Assembly: GCA_017656345.1 (NCBI GenBank)
Contig: JACDNZ010000003.1
Span: 62,001 to 126,000, forward strand
Length of the DNA stretch: 64,000 nucleotides
DNA from: Thermosipho sp. (in: thermotogales)
GTDB taxonomy: Bacteria > Thermotogota > Thermotogae > Thermotogales > Fervidobacteriaceae
Reading direction: 5' to 3'
Shown: piece by piece, positions 8,196-17,804 of the stretch
How positions within the stretch are numbered: the first letter of the stretch is position 1
Layout of the letters: each line of letters begins with the position of its first letter
The notes under the pieces: generated by a model
The model's input: the letters and a program-made list of their open reading frames with translations, nothing else
Told to the model about the DNA's origin: nothing
Databases searched by the model: none
Made by a program: the position numbers and the translations under genes

Positions 8196-9068
8196 TTATA
8201 ATTGTTCTAATTCTTTTTTAAGAAATGTTGGCAACGCAAAAGCTGCTTTGTGAATTTCCTCATTATAATATTTCAATTCCTCATCAAAGTTTTTAACTCT
8301 TTCTGGGTTGAAATCTTTTAAAGGATCTATTCCTTTTGAAGCAAATGTATAGGCCCACATACCACTTGGATAGGTAGGCATAAAGCCTAAATATAATTTT
8401 GTTAATGGAAATACTTTCTTAATTCTTGAATAGGCAAGTCTCATCCAGGCTCCATCATAAAGCCAATCCTCAGATTCAGCTGAAAATGTACCATTCTCAG
8501 TCAGTGCATCAAAACATGCTTTATAAAATTCTTCCGTAAAGAGATGACCACCTTCTCCAGCTGTTGGATCTGTTGAATCAATTATAATTACATCAAATTC
8601 ATTTTTAAAATTCCTTACAAATTGAGAACCATCTTCAAAAACCAATTCAACTCTTGGATCATCAAGCTTACTTGCTGTAACAGGTAAGTATTTCTTGGCG
8701 GCTTCAACTACCATTTCATCAATTTCACACATTATTACTTTTTCAACACTTTTATGTTTTAAAACTTCCCTGACACTACCTCCATCACCGCCACCTATTA
8801 CAAGTACTTTTTTGGGATTTGGATGCATAAACATAGGTACATGAACTAGCATTTCATGGTAAAAAAAGTCATCTTTTTCAGTTGTCATAGTTATTCCATC
8901 TAATGAAAAGACTCTACCAAAGAAATCAGTTTCAAAAATATCTATTCTTTGATACTTACTCTGTGCACTGTACAAATGCTTATTCATTTTCATAAATATT
9001 CCACAATTTCCTGGTGTATAATACTCAAAATACCATAAATGTCTATTTGGTACAAAACCATATTCCAT
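8196..9068 (-). CDS. speE: Spermidine synthase (polyamine aminopropyltransferase)
   Basis: 290 residues with an N-terminal beta domain and a Rossmann methyltransferase-like domain. The dcSAM-binding loop GGGDGG is at 92-97. VIMCEIDEMVVEAAKKYLP follows, then the gate-keeping segment IIIDSTDPTAGEGGHLFTEEFY, whose Asp residues bind and deprotonate the amine. It transfers aminopropyl groups from decarboxylated AdoMet to putrescine, or to agmatine or longer amines in thermophiles. It sits three bases behind speD, which supplies its co-substrate. The terminator at 8142-8169 ends the operon. Confidence 0.96.
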   Translation of the reverse strand: MEYGFVPNRHLWYFEYYTPGNCGIFMKMNKHLYSAQSKYQRIDIFETDFFGRVFSLDGITMTTEKDDFFYHEMLVHVPMFMHPNPKKVLVIGGGDGGSVREVLKHKSVEKVIMCEIDEMVVEAAKKYLPVTASKLDDPRVELVFEDGSQFVRNFKNEFDVIIIDSTDPTAGEGGHLFTEEFYKACFDALTENGTFSAESEDWLYDGAWMRLAYSRIKKVFPLTKLYLGFMPTYPSGMWAYTFASKGIDPLKDFNPERVKNFDEELKYYNEEIHKAAFALPTFLKKELEQL

Positions 9069-9071
9069 TGC

Positions 9072-9464
9072 TTACACCTCCATTTTATGAGGAGAATTTT
9101 CAGGAATACCTATCTCATCATATTTTCCTCTAAGATGTTCAACAACATGCACCCTTTGAGACTTTAGAACCTTCTTTAAATATGAGAATGCTTTCCATGG
9201 ATCCACATCATCACCACATGTAAACAGATCTACCGCCGCATAACCGTATTCGGGCCAGGTATGTATTGTTAAGTGAGATTCGGAAATTACCACAACTCCA
9301 CTCACCCCATAGGGGAGGAACCTATGAAACGAAGAATTAATTATCGTTGCTCCTGTTTCATATGCGGCATCCTTCATACTTTTCTCGATTAATTCAACGT
9401 CATCAAGTATGTTTTTATCACAATCGTAAAACTCTGCTATAATATGTCTGCCCAAACTTTTCAC
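9072..9464 (-). CDS. speD: S-adenosylmethionine decarboxylase proenzyme
   Basis: 130 residues, the short bacterial class. Self-cleavage between Glu62 and Ser63 in [12 protein letters not shown] yields the pyruvoyl cofactor from Ser63; the processing/catalytic residues His68 and Cys83 are both in place. It decarboxylates AdoMet to supply SpeE. The start is GTG (9462-9464) behind GGGAGGG; an identical-but-one-base start region recurs at 8104-8123. It is the middle gene of the XRE-cupin regulator/speD/speE operon. Confidence 0.97.
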   Translation of the reverse strand: MKSLGRHIIAEFYDCDKNILDDVELIEKSMKDAAYETGATIINSSFHRFLPYGVSGVVVISESHLTIHTWPEYGYAAVDLFTCGDDVDPWKAFSYLKKVLKSQRVHVVEHLRGKYDEIGIPENSPHKMEV

Positions 9465-9486
9465 TCTTATCCCTCCCCTTTCAAGT

Positions 9487-10020
9487 TTATTCTATATTTA
9501 TCCATAAAAATTTCACATTTTTTTTATAAGGGTTTCTTATTTTATGTTTTCTATCTGCACAATAATAAAAACTGTCACCTTCACCAACCTTGTATGTTTT
9601 TCCATCCAGTATCAACTCTAACTTCCCACTAATAACATAGCCAAATTCGTCACCTTCATGAGGTTCTTCTTCCTCTGTCTCTGCACCTGGTAAAAGCTCT
9701 ATCAATCTTGGATCTATGGATTTATCTTCAATATTATCTATTAATATATACCCTCTTATTCCGTATTCATCCAGATACATAGGAACCCTTTCATTTGACT
9801 TAAAAACAATTTTTTCTCTTCTCTCATCTGACGCAAAAAATGTTTTTAAATCAGTACCTAAAACTCTTAAAATTCTTTCAAGTGTATCTATTGATGGTGA
9901 AACCTGATCATTCTCAAGTTGTGAAATAAAACTTCTTGATAAGTCACATCTATCGGCAAGTTCCTCCTGTGTATACCCCCTTGCAACTCTTATTTTTCTT
10001 ATTTTGCTTCCTAATTTCAA
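9487..10020 (-). CDS. XRE-family regulator with C-terminal cupin domain
   Basis: 177 residues. Residues 5-60 are a Cro/C1-type helix-turn-helix ([20 protein letters not shown]). Residues about 100-177 form a small cupin ([21 protein letters not shown], then [20 protein letters not shown]). The layout matches PuuR-like regulators that sense small amines or amino acids through the cupin. It leads the speD-speE operon 22 bases upstream, so polyamine-dependent autoregulation is a reasonable inference. Two 13-base repeats in front of it (10036-10071) are candidate operators. The effector is not shown by the sequence. Confidence 0.85.
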   Translation of the reverse strand: MKLGSKIRKIRVARGYTQEELADRCDLSRSFISQLENDQVSPSIDTLERILRVLGTDLKTFFASDERREKIVFKSNERVPMYLDEYGIRGYILIDNIEDKSIDPRLIELLPGAETEEEEPHEGDEFGYVISGKLELILDGKTYKVGEGDSFYYCADRKHKIRNPYKKNVKFLWINIE

Positions 10021-10035
10021 AATCCCACCCCAAGA

Positions 10036-10071
10036 TTGTCTATAATACTAAACAAATTTTGTCTATGATAC
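10036..10071. promoter_or_regulatory. Tandem 13-bp direct repeats, candidate operator of the polyamine operon
   Basis: TTGTCTATAATAC at 10036-10048 and TTGTCTATGATAC at 10059-10071 differ at one base and are 23 bases apart (about two helical turns). Between them an ACAAA/TTTGT mini-palindrome is centred near 10057. They lie 16-51 bases upstream of the regulator start, where a promoter should be, although I cannot assign a convincing -35/-10 pair. Confidence 0.5.
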
Positions 10072-10211
10072 ACAACATATTATATAATCTTTTTTATACC
10101 TTTCAAGTAAATTTAATGTAACTTTTATGTTAAATAGATGATAGAATTCTACTCACTTCTCCCCATATTCGAACATTAATAGTATAATAATTGAGAAAGG
10201 AGGTAATCCTA

Positions 10212-11645
10212 ATGATTCTTTTTGGAACTGGTGGAATAAGAGGTGTTATGAAAAAAGGTGAATTCGACGAAAAAGCTGTAATAGCAGCTAGTAAGGGCGT
10301 TTCTAACTACATGAAAGATTACAATTTAAAAAGTGTAGTTATAGCCTATGACACAAGAAATAACTCAAGATATTTTGCCGAATTGGCTGCTAAAACTTTT
10401 GCAAGTGATAATCATAATGTTTTTATATTTCCTGAACCAGTTCCGACACCTGTACTTTCATTTGCTGTTAGATTATTGAAGGTTGATATTGGAATTGTAA
10501 TTACCGCAAGTCACAATCCTCCTGAGTACAACGGATATAAAGTATATACATCAAATGGTGTACAAGCTATTCCGGAAATCACAAATATCTTGTCTAAATA
10601 TGTTGAAAAAGCATGGAATCTACCCGTTTCTTTATCAGATAATTTTAAAACCCTTGACAATGATGTACTTGAAAAATATATTGAAAATGTTTGTACAATA
10701 ATCAACACTGATCTTACAGGTTTAAAAATAGTATATACACCTTTACATGGCACAGGTGCAAAACCTGTTACAAGTGTCTTAGAGAAATTGGGTGCACAAG
10801 TTATAAAAGTAGAAGAACAAATGACTGCAGACGGGAATTTTCCAACAGTCAAGTCTCCCAATCCTGAAGATGATGATGCTCTGGAGCTCTTAAAACATTA
10901 TATGAAAAATCAAAATGTACATTTAGGAATCGCCACAGATCCTGACTGTGACAGAGTTGGAGTAATTTGGAGAAACACAAGATTAACTGGTAACCAGGTC
11001 GGAGTAATTCTCACCGATATGTTACTTAAAAAAGCTACTCCAAATTCCATGGTTATCAAAACAATTGTAACCACAGACATGGTTAAACCAATGTGTAGCA
11101 TAAATAATGTAAAATTATTTGAAACACCCACTGGTTTTAAATTCATCGGTGACCTTATTGAAAAATCCAATAATGATTTTCTTTTCGGTTTTGAAGAAAG
11201 CTGCGGTTATCTTGCCGGGGATCATGCAAGAGACAAAGACGGTGTTGTTGGATCTGCATTGGTTGCTGCAGCAGCTAAACAGTTCGATTTATTAGAAAAA
11301 CTTGAAGAATTATATGAAAAATATGGATATTACATGGAAAAACTTCTCAACTTCAAATTTAAAGATCTTAAGATAGCAAAAGAACTTTATGAAAAAATCA
11401 AAAAAGGTTTTGTGCCTAAAGATGCTAAAAATGTAGTTGACTATTCAAAAGGCGTGGAAGGAATCTTACCAAACGAAACCTTGAGAATAGATTTTGAAGA
11501 AGGAAGAATATTTGTAAGGCCTTCGGGAACTGAACCAAAATTAAAAGCTTATGTAATGGTTAACTCAAAAAATAAAAATAGTGCCCTTGAAAATCTGGAA
11601 AAATTAGAAAATCACTTCCATTCTTTCATACAACGGATGATTTGA
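10212..11645 (+). CDS. Alpha-D-phosphohexomutase (phosphoglucomutase/phosphomannomutase)
   Basis: 477 residues. The ATG at 10212 follows AAAGGAGGT; an in-frame TTG at 10191 precedes that site and is not used. Start motif FGTGGIRG; active-site phosphoserine Ser100 in ITASHNPPEYNGYKVY; metal loop D243-P-D-C-D247-R; sugar-binding loop FEESCGYL; C-terminal phosphate-binding loop RPSGTEPK. It interconverts hexose 1- and 6-phosphates. The NPPEYNGYKVY pattern favours the PgcA/ManB side of the family over GlmM. TATAAT at 10183-10188 is a likely -10. Its 3' end overlaps the convergent DUF2520 gene by 34 bases. Confidence 0.9.
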   Translation: MILFGTGGIRGVMKKGEFDEKAVIAASKGVSNYMKDYNLKSVVIAYDTRNNSRYFAELAAKTFASDNHNVFIFPEPVPTPVLSFAVRLLKVDIGIVITASHNPPEYNGYKVYTSNGVQAIPEITNILSKYVEKAWNLPVSLSDNFKTLDNDVLEKYIENVCTIINTDLTGLKIVYTPLHGTGAKPVTSVLEKLGAQVIKVEEQMTADGNFPTVKSPNPEDDDALELLKHYMKNQNVHLGIATDPDCDRVGVIWRNTRLTGNQVGVILTDMLLKKATPNSMVIKTIVTTDMVKPMCSINNVKLFETPTGFKFIGDLIEKSNNDFLFGFEESCGYLAGDHARDKDGVVGSALVAAAAKQFDLLEKLEELYEKYGYYMEKLLNFKFKDLKIAKELYEKIKKGFVPKDAKNVVDYSKGVEGILPNETLRIDFEEGRIFVRPSGTEPKLKAYVMVNSKNKNSALENLEKLENHFHSFIQRMI

Positions 11646-12394
11646 ACAAATTTATCATAAAGTTCACAAAAATCTGGAAACGAATTGCAAAAAATCTGTC
11701 TTTCAGCTTCGACAACATTTTTGTCATCTCTAGCAATGGGGCCAGTTATTGAATTAACTGCCCCGTTTTTTTTAACATTGCTAATTGTGTTTTGCAATAG
11801 ACTTTCCATTACATCATTGAACATTTCCTTTGAAACATTCCCCTTTTCGTAAAGCTTCTCAGCTAAATATATCAAAGCTAAAGGAAAATTACTCATCAAA
11901 ACTGCTGCAAGATGATAAAACATTTTTAATTCAGAATCAATAATAAAATATCTTCCCCCAAGTAAAGAAACAAGCTTTTTAGCTGTTTTAATATTTCCTT
12001 CTATTCCAAAAACAACATCCTTAAAACTTGTACTTTTGCCAATAACCGGGCAATTTGGATGAACTGATGAGGGATTCCATTCTTTTGGAAAAATTTTTGA
12101 TGAAAAAAAGCCACTAAAATGAACAACACTTAAATCACTTTCGGTTACGTCAATAAACTTACCTAAAATAGAAGGAGCATCTGGAAGAATTGTATCTGGA
12201 AATCCTACAAGTAAAATTCCATCAAAAGTAAATTTGTCCTCATACCCCACAGGTATTCCTTTACCAATTTTTTTACAAAATTCTCTAGATTTCTCCTTAT
12301 CTCTAGATAAAATATAACCAATTTCAACTTTTTCTACTATATTCCAGAGAATCGCTGAAGAAACTTTACCTAAACCGGCGACGTTAACTTTCAA
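11612..12394 (-). CDS. Rossmann-like / DUF2520 domain protein
   Basis: 260 residues. The N-terminal NAD(P)-type Rossmann motif is VNVAGLGKVSSAIL (a variant of GxGxxG). The family's SVHPNCPVIGKS block follows near residue 110, then a helical C-terminal half with FYHLAAVLMSNFPLAL and the conserved SITGPIARDD. The fold resembles ketopantoate or 6-phosphogluconate dehydrogenases, but the reaction of this family is not established as far as I know. It overlaps the convergent phosphohexomutase at the 3' end and follows the DUF554 gene by 11 bases. Confidence 0.8.
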   Translation of the reverse strand: MKVNVAGLGKVSSAILWNIVEKVEIGYILSRDKEKSREFCKKIGKGIPVGYEDKFTFDGILLVGFPDTILPDAPSILGKFIDVTESDLSVVHFSGFFSSKIFPKEWNPSSVHPNCPVIGKSTSFKDVVFGIEGNIKTAKKLVSLLGGRYFIIDSELKMFYHLAAVLMSNFPLALIYLAEKLYEKGNVSKEMFNDVMESLLQNTISNVKKNGAVNSITGPIARDDKNVVEAERQIFCNSFPDFCELYDKFVQIIRCMKEWK

Positions 12395-12405
12395 ATTTTC
12401 ACCTC

Positions 12406-13071
12406 TTAAAATCTTGATATAATGAAGACCAATAATGGTGAAACAAATAATGCAGGTAAAAAGTTACCAACTCTTGTATCTTTTATTTCTAAAATTTTCA
12501 ATCCTATTCCAAGTACCATTATTCCTCCAACAGCTATTAGATCATTCAAATACATTTCGTGCGTTAAAAAAGAAAGTTTTGATGAAAAAATCACAATGGA
12601 ACCCTGAACAATCAAAACAGAAATAGCTGAAAGCATAACTCCAAAACCATACATTGATGCTAAAACTACAGAAGAAATCGCATCCAAAAGTGATTTCATG
12701 TATATTATTGAACCTTCACCAGTTAATCCTGCTGTTATAGACCCTACAATAGTCATAGGTCCGACAAGAAAAAGTAGTGATGATGCAACAAACCCAGTTG
12801 AAAAATCTCCTTCTTTAATTGAATCTCCTATTTTTTTTAATCCTCCTTCGATATTTAACAACTCTCCTAATACACCACCAATGGCCATTGAACCAAGAAC
12901 TATAAGAAAATTGTTGACTTTAATAACCATTGTTAAACCCAAACCAATTGTCGAAAGGCCTACAGCATAAAACAATATCTTTCTTATATTCTCTGGTAAT
13001 CCTTTTCTTAAAATAATTCCAAAAAAGCTTCCAATTATAACAGCTATCGCATTTACAATTGCTGTAATTAT
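12406..13071 (-). CDS. DUF554 family membrane protein (non-canonical start codon)
   Basis: 221 residues if started at ATA 13069-13071. The first ATG/GTG/TTG in this frame is a TTG at 12975, which would remove the conserved N-terminus (TAIVNAIAVIIGSFFGIILRKG, here cited in part) and leaves no ribosome site. An AGGAGGT site at 13078-13084 points to ATA 13071, or ATT 13068, as the initiation codon. About seven hydrophobic helices; DUF554 proteins are probable transporters with glycine-rich repeats (here GSMAIGGVLGELL). It overlaps no neighbour and follows the oxidoreductase gene within 12 bases. Substrate unknown. Confidence 0.75.
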   Translation of the reverse strand: MITAIVNAIAVIIGSFFGIILRKGLPENIRKILFYAVGLSTIGLGLTMVIKVNNFLIVLGSMAIGGVLGELLNIEGGLKKIGDSIKEGDFSTGFVASSLLFLVGPMTIVGSITAGLTGEGSIIYMKSLLDAISSVVLASMYGFGVMLSAISVLIVQGSIVIFSSKLSFLTHEMYLNDLIAVGGIMVLGIGLKILEIKDTRVGNFLPALFVSPLLVFIISRF

Positions 13072-13082
13072 ATTGCCACCTC

Positions 13083-14054
13083 CTAAATTATATCTGAAAT
13101 GTTGACTTTATTTCCTTTAGACTTTAATGCTGCTTCAAAGAAAGCCAAATCTTTTAATGCTTCAAATGGTGAACCTAAATTATTTTCTTTTTCCCCCATA
13201 ACAACTTTATAAAAATCTTCAAATTCTTCTTTATACCCAAGGCCATCCTCTATTTCAATTACTTCTTCATTGACTATAATTTTGTTTTCTATCAATTTTA
13301 TTTTCCCCTTGTCACCAATTATTTCAAACTTTTCCTCTCCGTTTATGGAATATGAAACAACATAATTACCTATAACATTATTTCCAAATTCAAATAACGC
13401 TGAAAGAAAATCTGAATCTCCTAGATAATCCGAATGTTTTCTATCAACTGCTGAAACCCATTTAATATCCCCAAACAGTAATCTCATTGCCGCAACATGA
13501 TGAACTCCAGCATCTGACAAGAATCCCCCTATATGTTTTGGCTTTTGTCTCCATTCAGTTCTAACATATTTATTATTAACATCCAATCTTACCCATATAT
13601 TCCAAGTAAAAAATAACGGTTTACCAATTTTATATAACTGGTCCTTTATTTTGTAAAATTTTTTGATATGTCTCCAATTTTCTGCTATATAAATAACCTG
13701 ACTGGTTTTTTTGTATAAATCAACCAATCTCTTTCCATTCTCTACATTAATTGAAATTGGTTTCTCACATATTACATGTTTTTTCTTAAATACAGCTTTT
13801 TCTGTAAACGGAACATTTAATTCAACGGGCAAAGTTAAATCAACCGCATCGATTAATTCCGAATCTAAAAGCTCATCAAATGAGTCAAAAACCATTGGAT
13901 TACCCACAAGTCTGGCAAATTCCTCTGCGTGTTTTCTTGTTCTACTTGTAACTGCTGTTATTTCAAACAGATCTTTTAACTCATTTAAAGCTGGAAAATG
14001 CAGTTCCCTGGCAGCTATCCCACACCCTACAATTCCTAAACGTATTTTTTTCAT
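13083..14054 (-). CDS. Gfo/Idh/MocA-family NAD(P)-dependent oxidoreductase
   Basis: 323 residues, ATG behind GGGGGAG. The N-terminal dinucleotide-binding motif is LGIVGCGIAARELHFPAL. The EKP motif (HVICEKPIS) near residue 98 carries the catalytic Lys. The C-terminal GFO_IDH_MocA beta sheet includes GGFLSDAGVHHVAAMR, with the conserved Asp/His pair. Such enzymes oxidise or reduce sugars, inositols and related ring compounds; the substrate is not predictable. A 160-base spacer separates it from the upstream transporter gene; I see no clear terminator or strong promoter there. Confidence 0.88.
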   Translation of the reverse strand: MKKIRLGIVGCGIAARELHFPALNELKDLFEITAVTSRTRKHAEEFARLVGNPMVFDSFDELLDSELIDAVDLTLPVELNVPFTEKAVFKKKHVICEKPISINVENGKRLVDLYKKTSQVIYIAENWRHIKKFYKIKDQLYKIGKPLFFTWNIWVRLDVNNKYVRTEWRQKPKHIGGFLSDAGVHHVAAMRLLFGDIKWVSAVDRKHSDYLGDSDFLSALFEFGNNVIGNYVVSYSINGEEKFEIIGDKGKIKLIENKIIVNEEVIEIEDGLGYKEEFEDFYKVVMGEKENNLGSPFEALKDLAFFEAALKSKGNKVNISDII

Positions 14055-14214
14055 ACTCCCCCTCTTTTCAGTTACCTCACTATCAGCATAGATCTTAGAT
14101 TACAAACTAACATTACAAAATCACACACATGTAAGCCCTTAAAATACATTTACTGATCTTATATTGCTTTAAAAAACAACTAAGCTATTTGTCCTTTTAA
14201 ATTGCCTACTTTCT

Positions 14215-15063
14215 TTAACCATTATAAATTATAAAAGCTCCAAAAATCAAAAACAGAGTACCAACAAATCGAAGCTTAATCCTCTCATTAAAAAAGAAAT
14301 AAGCAAATATAATTGATATTAAAGCTGAAACCATAGAAATGGGCTCGGCAATACTAACATCTATGAACTTAAAAGCATTCAAAAGTGCAACGTATGCATA
14401 TGCGTTACATATTCCTCCTAAAATTAATAATTTCCATTTTTTCCCCACGAATTTAAAATAACTTTTAAAAGATTTTTCTCTAAAAAAACTTACTAAAAAG
14501 AAATAAACAGTCATTACTAAATAAATCGCAACTGAATAACCTACTTGATCATATTTTTCTTGTTTTGTTAAAAATCCATCAACAGTTCTACCCACAGCCA
14601 TAAGTAATGATGAAAAAATCATAGAAACTGCCCCAGGGCTATTTAAAATACTTTTGTAAGACTTAACAAAATTCTTTGATTTCTTTAAATAAGAAACTCC
14701 ATAAATCATCATGAAACTACCAACTAACTTATAAATAGTAATTTTTTCACCCAAAAAAATCGCAGTAATAAATATTAAGAATATAGCATTAATATTATAC
14801 AATGGAGCTACCACTGATACTTCTTCTTTTGAAAGTGCATAGATATATAAAAAAAATGATACAGAATAAATAGAACCACTTATTAGTGAAATCTTTAGAA
14901 TATCTACAGATAATCTTGTGGCAAATGGGCTCAATGATAGGAGTGCAAAACCAAAAAATCCCCAGGAAGATAATAGGGCAGAAGAACCTTTGGTGATTTC
15001 TTTCCCGACTATTCTTTCAAAACCGAGAAATAAAATCCTTAAAGACATCCACAAAAAAACCAT
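14215..15063 (-). CDS. EamA/DMT-family transporter
   Basis: 282 residues with about ten hydrophobic helices in two EamA-like halves: the first ends around MMIYGVSYLKKSK and the second around FLIFGAFIIYNG. The helix-end patterns (PLYNINAIFLIFITAIFLGEKI; SIAEPISMVSALISIIFAYFFFNERI, cited in part) are typical of drug/metabolite exporters. The substrate is unknown. ATG preceded by GAGGAA. The gene starts 22 bases after ybeY and is probably read with it. Confidence 0.82.
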   Translation of the reverse strand: MVFLWMSLRILFLGFERIVGKEITKGSSALLSSWGFFGFALLSLSPFATRLSVDILKISLISGSIYSVSFFLYIYALSKEEVSVVAPLYNINAIFLIFITAIFLGEKITIYKLVGSFMMIYGVSYLKKSKNFVKSYKSILNSPGAVSMIFSSLLMAVGRTVDGFLTKQEKYDQVGYSVAIYLVMTVYFFLVSFFREKSFKSYFKFVGKKWKLLILGGICNAYAYVALLNAFKFIDVSIAEPISMVSALISIIFAYFFFNERIKLRFVGTLFLIFGAFIIYNG

Positions 15064-15084
15064 ATAAAATTCCTCAAGTATTTT

Positions 15085-15483
15085 TTAACCCAAGTATTTT
15101 TTCAAATACTCATCTTGCTTTTTAAACATTTCCTCTGCTTTTGTTGTATCATACTCGTGATCATAGCCAGAAACATGTAATGCCGCATGAATTAGTACTG
15201 TCAATAATTCTTTTTCAAAAGTATTAGAATATTTAATTGCATTATCTCTAATAACATCTTCGCAGATAAAAACTTCGGCATAAAGATCTTCATCACCATA
15301 AACAAATGTTAAAACATCGGTTGGCCCTTTCATTTTTCTATATTCATAATTTAATTTTGCCATCTCATCTTTATCAACAACTATAAGGCCAACATTTACA
15401 TCTTTACTTAATTCGTTTTTTATTACTTCATCCATAATTCTTAAATAGCTTTCATCGAAATCAAAATTTTCATTTAAAATCAT
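15085..15483 (-). CDS. ybeY: Endoribonuclease YbeY
   Basis: 132 residues. The zinc site HxxxHxxGYDH appears as [14 protein letters not shown] near the C-terminus, and the central [17 protein letters not shown] matches the family core, with TDVLTF before it. It takes part in 16S rRNA 3' end maturation and ribosome quality control. It overlaps the upstream HD-phosphodiesterase gene by 14 bases, giving the phoH / 7TM-HD / ybeY order known from many Gram-positive and Thermotogota genomes. Confidence 0.93.
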   Translation of the reverse strand: MILNENFDFDESYLRIMDEVIKNELSKDVNVGLIVVDKDEMAKLNYEYRKMKGPTDVLTFVYGDEDLYAEVFICEDVIRDNAIKYSNTFEKELLTVLIHAALHVSGYDHEYDTTKAEEMFKKQDEYLKKYLG

Positions 15484-16840
15484 TTACCTGTACCACCTTT
15501 TGAATATCCTCCTTTGGATACTCAATCCTAGCTTTAGTTATGTTAATTATAACCTTTATAAACTCTTCGATAATCAATTCCAGCTCCCTTAAATTCAACC
15601 CTGATTCATCCAATTGTCTTTCGTTGTAAATACCTGATACTATGTTTTCTATAACTTCTTTTATACTTTGATAACTGGTAGTATTAATACTTTTTATAGC
15701 CGCTTCTACACTATCTGCAAGCATTATTATTCCGGCTTCTTTAAACTGTGGTTTTGGCCCAGGATATCTAAACGCTTCCTCAGAAGTACTTGGATCAATT
15801 TCTTTAGCTTTATGATAAAAATATTTTTGCACCCTTGTACCATGATGTTGCGGTATTATAAATTCTATTCTAAGTGGCAATTTGTACTTCCGTGCGAGTT
15901 CAATACCAGACTTAATATGATCCTCAAGTATTATATGACTCAAAAAAGGACTTATCTTTTCGTGCGGATTTTCTGCGTTTTGTGGGAGATTTTCCACAAA
16001 AAAGTATGGTCTAATCATTTTCCCAATATCATGGAAATATGAAGCTACCCTAACAAAAGTTGAATTAGCTTTTATTTTATCTGCGGCAGCCTCAGCAAGG
16101 GTGGCAACCATAATACTATGATAATAAGTTCCGGGGGCTTGAATTGAAAGTTTCTTCAACAGAGGATGATTCATGTTACCAAGCTCTGACAAACCAATAT
16201 TTGAATATATCCTTGTAAAATATTCAATATACGGAAGCAAACCCAAAATGACAACTGTTGAGACAAAAGGATTCAAAACCGAAATTGTTACATTATACAA
16301 ATTGAAAAATGATGGTTGTAATAACAATAAAATAACAGCTAAAATAGAATTATAAAATGCAGATTTTGCCACTTCTATTCTCCTGTTAATATTTCTGATC
16401 AAAAAGTTCATAAACAAAATTTGAGGTATATAATAAGCAAAAATTGTAAAACTACCTAGATGAAAAGATAACAAGAGAACCTGTAAAACACCTGCAGTAA
16501 TTCCAACTTCATAAGACATCAATAAAGTTAACAACAAAGTAGTAATCAAAAAAGGGGCAATTACAAAGCCATATTGTTTTATAAATGGATAAGTAACGAA
16601 AATCCCTAAAAGATACAAAAAGTAAAATGTAAATCTATAAATTTTATGTAGTCTAAAATGATAAATATTCTTTAACAATAATACTTCTATCAAAAAATAC
16701 CATGCAAATAGTAAAAACACAAACTCATTTAACATCTTTACTAAATTATAATCAAAAATATTTAAAACAAGAATGGATAAAATTACCGCAATTAACCCCT
16801 CAAAATTGCTCAAATTCAATTTTTTAAAAATCTCACTCAT
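15470..16840 (-). CDS. Short 7TM-HD phosphodiesterase (PgpH-like, without extracellular domain)
   Basis: 456 residues. Residues 1 to about 210 contain multiple membrane helices. Residues about 225-440 form an HD domain with [19 protein letters not shown], the metal motif YFHDIGKM and the distal HH in IPQHHGTR. PgpH-type proteins hydrolyse cyclic di-AMP and are about 700 residues long because of a large N-terminal extracellular 7TMR-HDED domain. That domain is absent here: the protein begins directly with membrane helices. It overlaps phoH by eight bases and ybeY by fourteen. c-di-AMP as substrate is inferred from homology and gene order. Confidence 0.85.
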   Translation of the reverse strand: MSEIFKKLNLSNFEGLIAVILSILVLNIFDYNLVKMLNEFVFLLFAWYFLIEVLLLKNIYHFRLHKIYRFTFYFLYLLGIFVTYPFIKQYGFVIAPFLITTLLLTLLMSYEVGITAGVLQVLLLSFHLGSFTIFAYYIPQILFMNFLIRNINRRIEVAKSAFYNSILAVILLLLQPSFFNLYNVTISVLNPFVSTVVILGLLPYIEYFTRIYSNIGLSELGNMNHPLLKKLSIQAPGTYYHSIMVATLAEAAADKIKANSTFVRVASYFHDIGKMIRPYFFVENLPQNAENPHEKISPFLSHIILEDHIKSGIELARKYKLPLRIEFIIPQHHGTRVQKYFYHKAKEIDPSTSEEAFRYPGPKPQFKEAGIIMLADSVEAAIKSINTTSYQSIKEVIENIVSGIYNERQLDESGLNLRELELIIEEFIKVIINITKARIEYPKEDIQKVVQVNDFK

Positions 16841-17795
16841 TATTATTTTTTACCCCTTTTTCATAGTTTTCATAAGCTTTAATAATTTTTTTAACGAGAT
16901 GATGTCTTACTACATCGGCCTCTGTTAAATACACAAAACTTATTCCCTCAATACCACTTAAAATTTTTTGTGCCATAACTAATCCCGAATGTTCTTTGAT
17001 ATCAATTTGAGTAATATCACCAGTAATAATTGCTTTAGAATTAAACCCAATTCTTGTCAAAAACATTTTCATTTGCTCATAAGTAGTATTTTGCGCTTCA
17101 TCTAATATTATAAATGCATTATTTAAAGTTCTACCACGCATGTAAGCAAGAGGCGCAATTTCAATTATATTTCTTTCTCTATATGAAATAAATTTTTCTA
17201 ATGGCAACATATCCATTAAAGCATCATATAAAGGTCTTAAATAGGGATCCACCTTTTCAGCGAGATCCCCAGGCAAAAATCCTAGCTTTTCACCTGCTTC
17301 AACAGCTGGTCTCGTTAATATAATTCTATTTACTTTCCCTGACCTCAGATAATCAACCGCTAATGCTGAAGCTAGATACGTTTTCCCCGTTCCAGCCGGA
17401 CCTATTGCAAATACTATATCATTTTTTTCAATCGCTTCTATATATTTTTTTTGGCCTTGAGTTTTTGGTTTGACCCTACCACGAGCGATTGTTTTTGTAA
17501 CTACATCAGTCAACACTTTTGAACCCTTTTCTATTTCTTTTTCGTCAACTAGATATTCAAACTCTTGTCTATCTATCAAATGTCCATCACGTGTGATGTT
17601 AATCATCTCTTTAATAATACTCTCCACTATTTCTACATTTTCCGAATTTTCACCTTTTAATATGACTTCATTACCTCTCACTGTAATATCTAACTCAAAT
17701 CTTTTACGGAGATACCTTATTCTACTATCATACTGTCCAAAAACTTCAACAATTATAACGTCTTCGGGTATTTTAATTTTTTTTATAACAGACAC
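16833..17795 (-). CDS. phoH: PhoH-family ATPase
   Basis: 320 residues. An N-terminal KH-like segment (residues 10-75) precedes the PhoH ATPase core: Walker A GPAGTGKT at 132-139, RPAVEAGEKLGFLPGDL, Walker B IILDEAQNTT and the sensor GDITQID. PhoH/YbeZ proteins act with YbeY in RNA metabolism, and the gene sits two genes upstream of ybeY in the same operon. GTG or ATG start with good spacing to an AGGTGC-type site. Confidence 0.92.
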   Translation of the reverse strand: MSVIKKIKIPEDVIIVEVFGQYDSRIRYLRKRFELDITVRGNEVILKGENSENVEIVESIIKEMINITRDGHLIDRQEFEYLVDEKEIEKGSKVLTDVVTKTIARGRVKPKTQGQKKYIEAIEKNDIVFAIGPAGTGKTYLASALAVDYLRSGKVNRIILTRPAVEAGEKLGFLPGDLAEKVDPYLRPLYDALMDMLPLEKFISYRERNIIEIAPLAYMRGRTLNNAFIILDEAQNTTYEQMKMFLTRIGFNSKAIITGDITQIDIKEHSGLVMAQKILSGIEGISFVYLTEADVVRHHLVKKIIKAYENYEKGVKNNNE

Positions 17796-17804
17796 TTAAG
17801 CACC

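Noticed and set aside
7908..8201. A 97-codon plus-strand frame in the gap after rsmD
   Set aside because: No ribosome site, composition rich in Phe/Ser/Lys/Ile/Pro as expected from an AT-rich antisense reading, and it crosses the speDE terminator and the opposing small ORF.
14055..14214. Search for a promoter or small gene in the 160-base gap before the oxidoreductase gene
   Set aside because: TTGTAA-like and TATGCT-like boxes occur, but none at 16-18-base spacing; no frame with a ribosome site was found.
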